Assembly: GCA_022494885.1 (NCBI GenBank)
Contig: JAGVSM010003466.1
Coordinates: 93,501-157,500 of the forward strand
DNA from: Micrasema longulum
Lineage: Eukaryota; Arthropoda; Insecta; Trichoptera; Brachycentridae
Direction: 5' to 3'
DNA: 64,000 nt
Shown here: positions 25,801 through 31,800 of the stretch, in pieces
Position numbering within the stretch: the first letter of the stretch is position 1
Layout of the letters: every line of letters begins with the position of its first letter
Notes under the pieces: model-generated
Told to the model about the DNA's origin: nothing
The model's database searches: none
Seen by the model: the letters and a program-made list of their open reading frames with translations, nothing else
Made by a program: the position numbers and the translations under genes

Positions 25801-28800
25801 CACTGAGTCAATCCTTTTTATGACAATGGCTACCGCTCTTCAATTACCAAATCTCCAACAAACTGAGAAATTTATGAAAAAAAATATCAAGTTTAACTTA
25901 AAATAATAACAAAAAAAAAGGACGGAGTTAACTTAATCTTCTAAATTCACAATCAAGCGTAAGCACGCACTTCAGTAGCTTCCACTCGCTTTCTAACAGT
26001 TAGGTTGACTGAAAAATAAGATGTCCTTACTTTCTTCTTTTAAAGCTGCTGAAGTGTTTCTATACTTATAGCCAAATACTTATTTTAGAACGTATTTAAC
26101 TTTCTTTTAACAAATAAAATCAAAATTAATGTCGTTCTCAAATACGTTTTTTTCATGCTTCAATGCAATATTCCAATAAAGTAGGTGTTTAAAAAATGTC
26201 CAATTGAATGACATTGGTATGTATGCTACCGCACCGACACCTTATAGAGCCATTTCAAAACTTCAACGCTGCGTTATATGTACGTAACCGTAGCATAATA
26301 AATCTTCCGTGATGGATCGCACCAGCTAAACCTCCGTCGCGTTCATTTCACAGGTGATCTGGTTTGGATATATTTCGTCAGCTACTCCCATCACCCTCTG
26401 CTCCCCCCTCCCGACAAGGACTCCGAGAGCCCCACCTCCCCTCCCCCGGGCCTCCCGTCAGTCGTGGGGCTGGGGTTGGATCGGGGAAGGGGACGGGGTG
26501 CCTCCCGAGGCGGGGGTGTTGAGTACGGCAAGGAGATGCCGAGAGACGTGAAGCAAGGAAGACAGAATAATACCGCGGGGTGTTCCACAAGGCTTAGGAT
26601 TTGGGACGGTGGTGGGCCTGATGATACTAACGTAAGTTATTGACTCCTCAAATTTCAGCGTTCGACTCGTTTTATCCCTCTAACACTATTAATAATAAAG
26701 TTACTGTATTTTTTCACAGATTCCTTAAAGCTCAATGGCAAAAAAACAAATTTTCTATTTTCGTTAAAATTTGTTTTAAATTTTTTTTAACTCTTTATTG
26801 CAGTATTCATCATTTGTTTAAAAAACAGTTTTATTAGTATGTTTTTTGACAGCAAAATGTTTAGTTTACTTACTTATTAAACCTTTTAATAAGTAACGGA
26901 TTATTTTCGTAAAATATACGGAAAATTTCAGTGTGCTTTAATAGTTCGTGCAAACACGTAATTTGGCTTTCCATTACGAAACCATTTAAAAAAAAAACTC
27001 TAATGTGTATTTTTGAAAACAAACTGTGTGAAACAGGCCTTATTGGTCAATTTTCCAGTACAATAAAATACGAGTGTGTACTAAAAGTAGCGATTGTGAT
27101 TAATTAAAAAAATATGTGTACCGTAATAAATTCAATGAATTGTTAATTAATACATTGATAGATAAATTATGATAATAAGAAAACATCCTATGACTGTTTA
27201 AAGAACTCGTTCCCTCGTTTGAAACCTTATTTCAAAGGATGCCTATCCCTAAGACGGTTTATTAATATTTTCCCTTTGATGGACCCCTCAGGTGAGAATT
27301 CTAGCTGATCACTGTGATGATGATGGTCCCAAACTGTGTGACCACACTTCCTTAAGTAATCTGACACGAATCACTCGACCTTGTACGATGGAGGAAAGCT
27401 ATATTAGTACAGGTAAGCACAAAAAGGTGGGAATAAATATTAATCACCTACATACTTATTCTTGTTGTATACGATAATTCATTTATTTACCTTAATTGAA
27501 CCAATTGATTATTTCTTTTGTGAATATGAAAAGATAATAAGTACTGCGCAATATATGTTATTTTTTTAAATTAACAACAAATCAATATTTTTTTTAATGT
27601 CTGTCAGTTTCTCTTAACGTCATTAACCCTTTCCTTACTGTGCTAAAAAAATCAGCGCGTTCCGGTGCTGTGAAGTTAAAATACTAAATATAAAAATGAG
27701 GTATTTTAAATTTGAGAAATGAAACGAAATAGGCAAATCCCTCAATCAACTTTATTTATGGTCAATTTTTTTTTTTCAAATGTAATCGCTAAAAACACGA
27801 AAAAAAACATTTGCTGACGCTCACGGGACGAGCAAACGGTCCGCTCTTAGTGGAGCTCCGATAGCATCTGAGCGTTTTTTGGCAGTGGTACAGGCTGGCC
27901 TGCGTCACTCGTGAAGTTGTTTCTCTCACTCGCGAATGTATATACAGCACCGAGAGTGAGACGTATACAGTGTTTGAGACAATCATATATTGCGTATTTT
28001 TTTTTACTTCATCACCGCGACAATCCGACACATCGGTAAACTTTTAATTGTAAAGGTTATTTATTTCCAATTTATGATAAAATTCTTTTTATGTTAGCAA
28101 TTAGTACCTATTTACTATTTAACATGCAAATATTTTAATTTATACGTAAATGGATATCGAAAGAATACAGAAAATTTTAAGCAAGTATTAATTATATTTA
28201 CAGAGATATATGCGTTGTTAGACAATGTGTACTAGCTGTAATTTGTAAATCACCGGGAAAGGAGATTGAATGCATTTCGCAGTTAAACTTTTGTGAAATC
28301 AGAACGATATTTTTTAATCATACTTAGAACATTATTTTTAACGCTAAAAATTTCAACTAGCTTGGTAGATAAAATTACCTATGTATATACCTAACTAATT
28401 AGTGACATTTTTATGTATACTGGTTTAAAACCTTTTCTGTTTATTTCCAGGATACTAAATTCAAATGCAAATAAAATTAAATGAAATAGTTTAGTTTTTT
28501 ATCAATCTTTTTTGTTCATGTAGGTGTATTAATTGTAGTGATGGTGAAGATGACGGTATATTTAAGTATTAACAAATTAATGAAGAGATTTTTCTGACGA
28601 AGAGAAGAGTGCGTCTTGAAATCGCTAGACATAAATATAAGTTTATATTTTATGATTTTTTTGGATTAGAGTTTGCTGTCGAATGCATAAAACTTTTTTG
28701 ATTCGTAAATATAAAAACAGCCCATTTAAAAAAAAAAAATTATGCAATTTTTTCTCCTCCACGAGTTTTATAGAATTAAATATTTAACAGCTTTGAAAAT

Positions 28801-31800
28801 GTGTCTCTTTATCTTATAAACAATAGAAAAAAATATGGGATCACGGGTGGCGAAAACAAAGTCAATCATCCTACGATTGCTGCAGTGAGCTGGTTTTTGT
28901 CTGTCCAAAGAACGAGTTTTTATTAATTCGAAGCAAACGTTTTTATTCATTGTTTTTATGACTGCATTTAAAAATATATTTTACTTAAATTAAAATCATA
29001 TTTTATTATATAAATTTATTGTATATATTTTATTTTAAAATTATTATATGATGCCAATGTCCAACAAATAAAGATTTTTACTTCTTTTTGATCTCCTGGA
29101 AAATTCATAATTTGTTGATGAGTCCGTTTTTGCGTGTACATTTAATTTTTTTTATTTGTAATTTTAAAAGACCGGTTAAGATTATGAAATATAAACATAA
29201 AACATGTCAAGTCATCATGTGCTTCTGAATGTTGATTTTAAATTTAAAATAAATATAGACGAATTCGTCTGTAGTATAATTTTTAAAATAGTCAGGTAGT
29301 GTTAAAGTCCACTGTATTGTATTTTTAACTGTCCTGCATTAATTTGTTCTAGTTTTTTTTAAAGTGAAAGTGTGGGTTTTTGTGTATGTCAGTATTTTTG
29401 GTAACTGTAATATTATCGTTTTGTATGTTTCCTATTGTAATTTTATGTACAAGTATTTTATATTAGACTCGCATAGCGCGTACTTTTGTACAGTTCAGTC
29501 GTTAGGATCAAAAAAGGTAAGTTGTATATTAGTTTTATAATTTTATTTTGCTGTATTTGTATCTTTGTAACCACAGTTTGATTACCGATTCCCCCGAAGG
29601 CGATCATGCAGCTTAGTTTGCATTTAACAAGTTCTTTGTGCACTAAATTTTGTTTCGTTTTTCAGTATGTGGTCTTTAATTTATGTTTTAAAAGTACAAG
29701 TGTTCAAGAAGGTATTCGTCTTTACCAGGATCTAAAATGGTTCTCCATCATCATACGGCTGAAGGAACAGCTTTGCACCCGGCGACTTTCCGCCTTCGTT
29801 ACGAGTTCGTGGACACTCGGCTGGGGGGTGACCCCTGGGCGGGGGCTAGCACAGGAGGGGTGCTGCAGGAGGCCGATACGGAGACGGGGGCGACGCCCGG
29901 CCTGTGGACTGCCCCGGGGGGCTGCGCCAGAATATTCAAGAAGACCAGGGAAGCGGATTTCAGCTCGCCCAGGTGACATGCCGATTGATGACATTATAAT
30001 TTACGTTGTGTGACCCTTAGAGTGGTTAAACTCTCAATTAAGATTTTTTATAAGAAATTGCTTCTAGTCATAGATTAGTCAGCGATTCACGAACGCCTCC
30101 TAAGGAAGGTACGGACCATTACCAGGGAAGGTACTATTTTTTTTTTAATAAAAAAATAAAATTCAAACCATCATATCATAAAATAAATAATACTTCACTT
30201 GTAAAAAAATAAATGAATTAATTCAGTTAAATATTTTTTATAATAAATATTTACTTTGCGTGAAGCCACTTAATTTAGAATCCGATTACAGAAAGTGACT
30301 GTTCCTTTGTAAAGGCGTTGAAATAAACTAACACCAAATATGTTTTATCTCGTAAATAACACTCATTTTTGTAAAAGAGGCCAAAAGTTATTAAAATTGT
30401 GAAAAATTAGAAATTCAAAAGGCTATCAATAAAAATCTTCTCATAATTTCCAAATTCTTTATTTGTAATTAAAATACCAGTTTTTTGTCAAAATCGTTGG
30501 TTTTTCTTTTGTAAGAACTAAGACCATCTAAAAACCCTTAAAAGTGCCTTGTTTTATCTGTCGCCTTTAGATATATGGTAAACAGATATGATAATTATTT
30601 TTGAAAAAAGCAAAGCGTTTCTACTCAGAATTTTTTTTTAATACTTTTTAAAAATTAAAAATAGCCCAATTTTTGGGGTGGAGAAAACGGGACTAGGAGA
30701 CCTTGATCTTGTCTATTTTAGCTAGACATAATCAGCCAGAAGCCGCCGTGCAGTTGTCTTTTTTGCACAAGTATTCGGGGATGCATTTGCGAGAGACTAA
30801 CAGACAATCTGTATTCAAATACCTATTCATAAAAGAGCTCTTTCACAGCATATCCCTTTAAATCGATAAGTCTCTCATCACCAGGAACGTTTTCATGTAC
30901 GGCCGCGGCGGCGCCACCAACCTGACGTGCGTGTACCGCATCGAGGCCGGGCCCGGCGAGCGCGTGCTGCTCAGTATCCGCAACGTGTCGCTGGGCGCGG
31001 CGGGCGCGGCGTGCGCCACGGAGGCGGACCCGCACACGGGCCGGCCCGTGGCGCGCACGCGCGCGCGCGCCACGCCAGCCTGCGCGTGTGGGACGCGCCC
31101 TGGAAGGACGTCAGGGTAAGAAACAATTTCAGTTCGATTCTGGGGTAGAGAAACGCGCTACCAACGCGTTTTCTATCCCCGTGAGAGCGTTGAGAATACC
31201 AACTTTGAGATATTTATAGATTTCGAGTCAGAATTTGTCATTGAATTGTTGATTTGACCTAACGAAATCCGAAGAAAGTTTGCTTATTTTTATCATCCAT
31301 GAGATTTTCGTAGTACAAGTTGAAATTTTACAACAACAATAATGAAGATTTATTAACAAAAACTACCATTACTTAATGCCACCTGTTTTAAGGCAGATAT
31401 TTTTATCCAAATACGTCACAACAATACTATTTCCAAAAAATACACATTACCAATAATGTACTTTCAAACTACAGCTAGAAAGCGCAATTTGTAAAAAATG
31501 CCAAGTGAGCCATTCCTTTTTTTATTACTCTGTGATATTACAGTACGTAATAAAATACACTTATACAATGGTTGCGTCCTTGAACAGTTCTTTTTTATAA
31601 TCCTCGTGGACTTTGTCTTAAAGAAGTCAATTCCACTCGATCGAGGAATATCCATCTCCTCCCGAAAACTCTGGAAACTAGAGTATACCGATGATGAGGT
31701 TATTGTAGACAATTCAGTATAAAGTCTACAGGCCACCGCACTTAGATTAAATAGGTAATCCGCATGCATGGGTTTAAAAATCAGTATTGCAAAAACCCAT

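Noticed and set aside
30858..31073. Minus-strand ORFs over exon I
   Set aside because: Antisense shadows of a GC-rich exon, which lacks stops in most frames.
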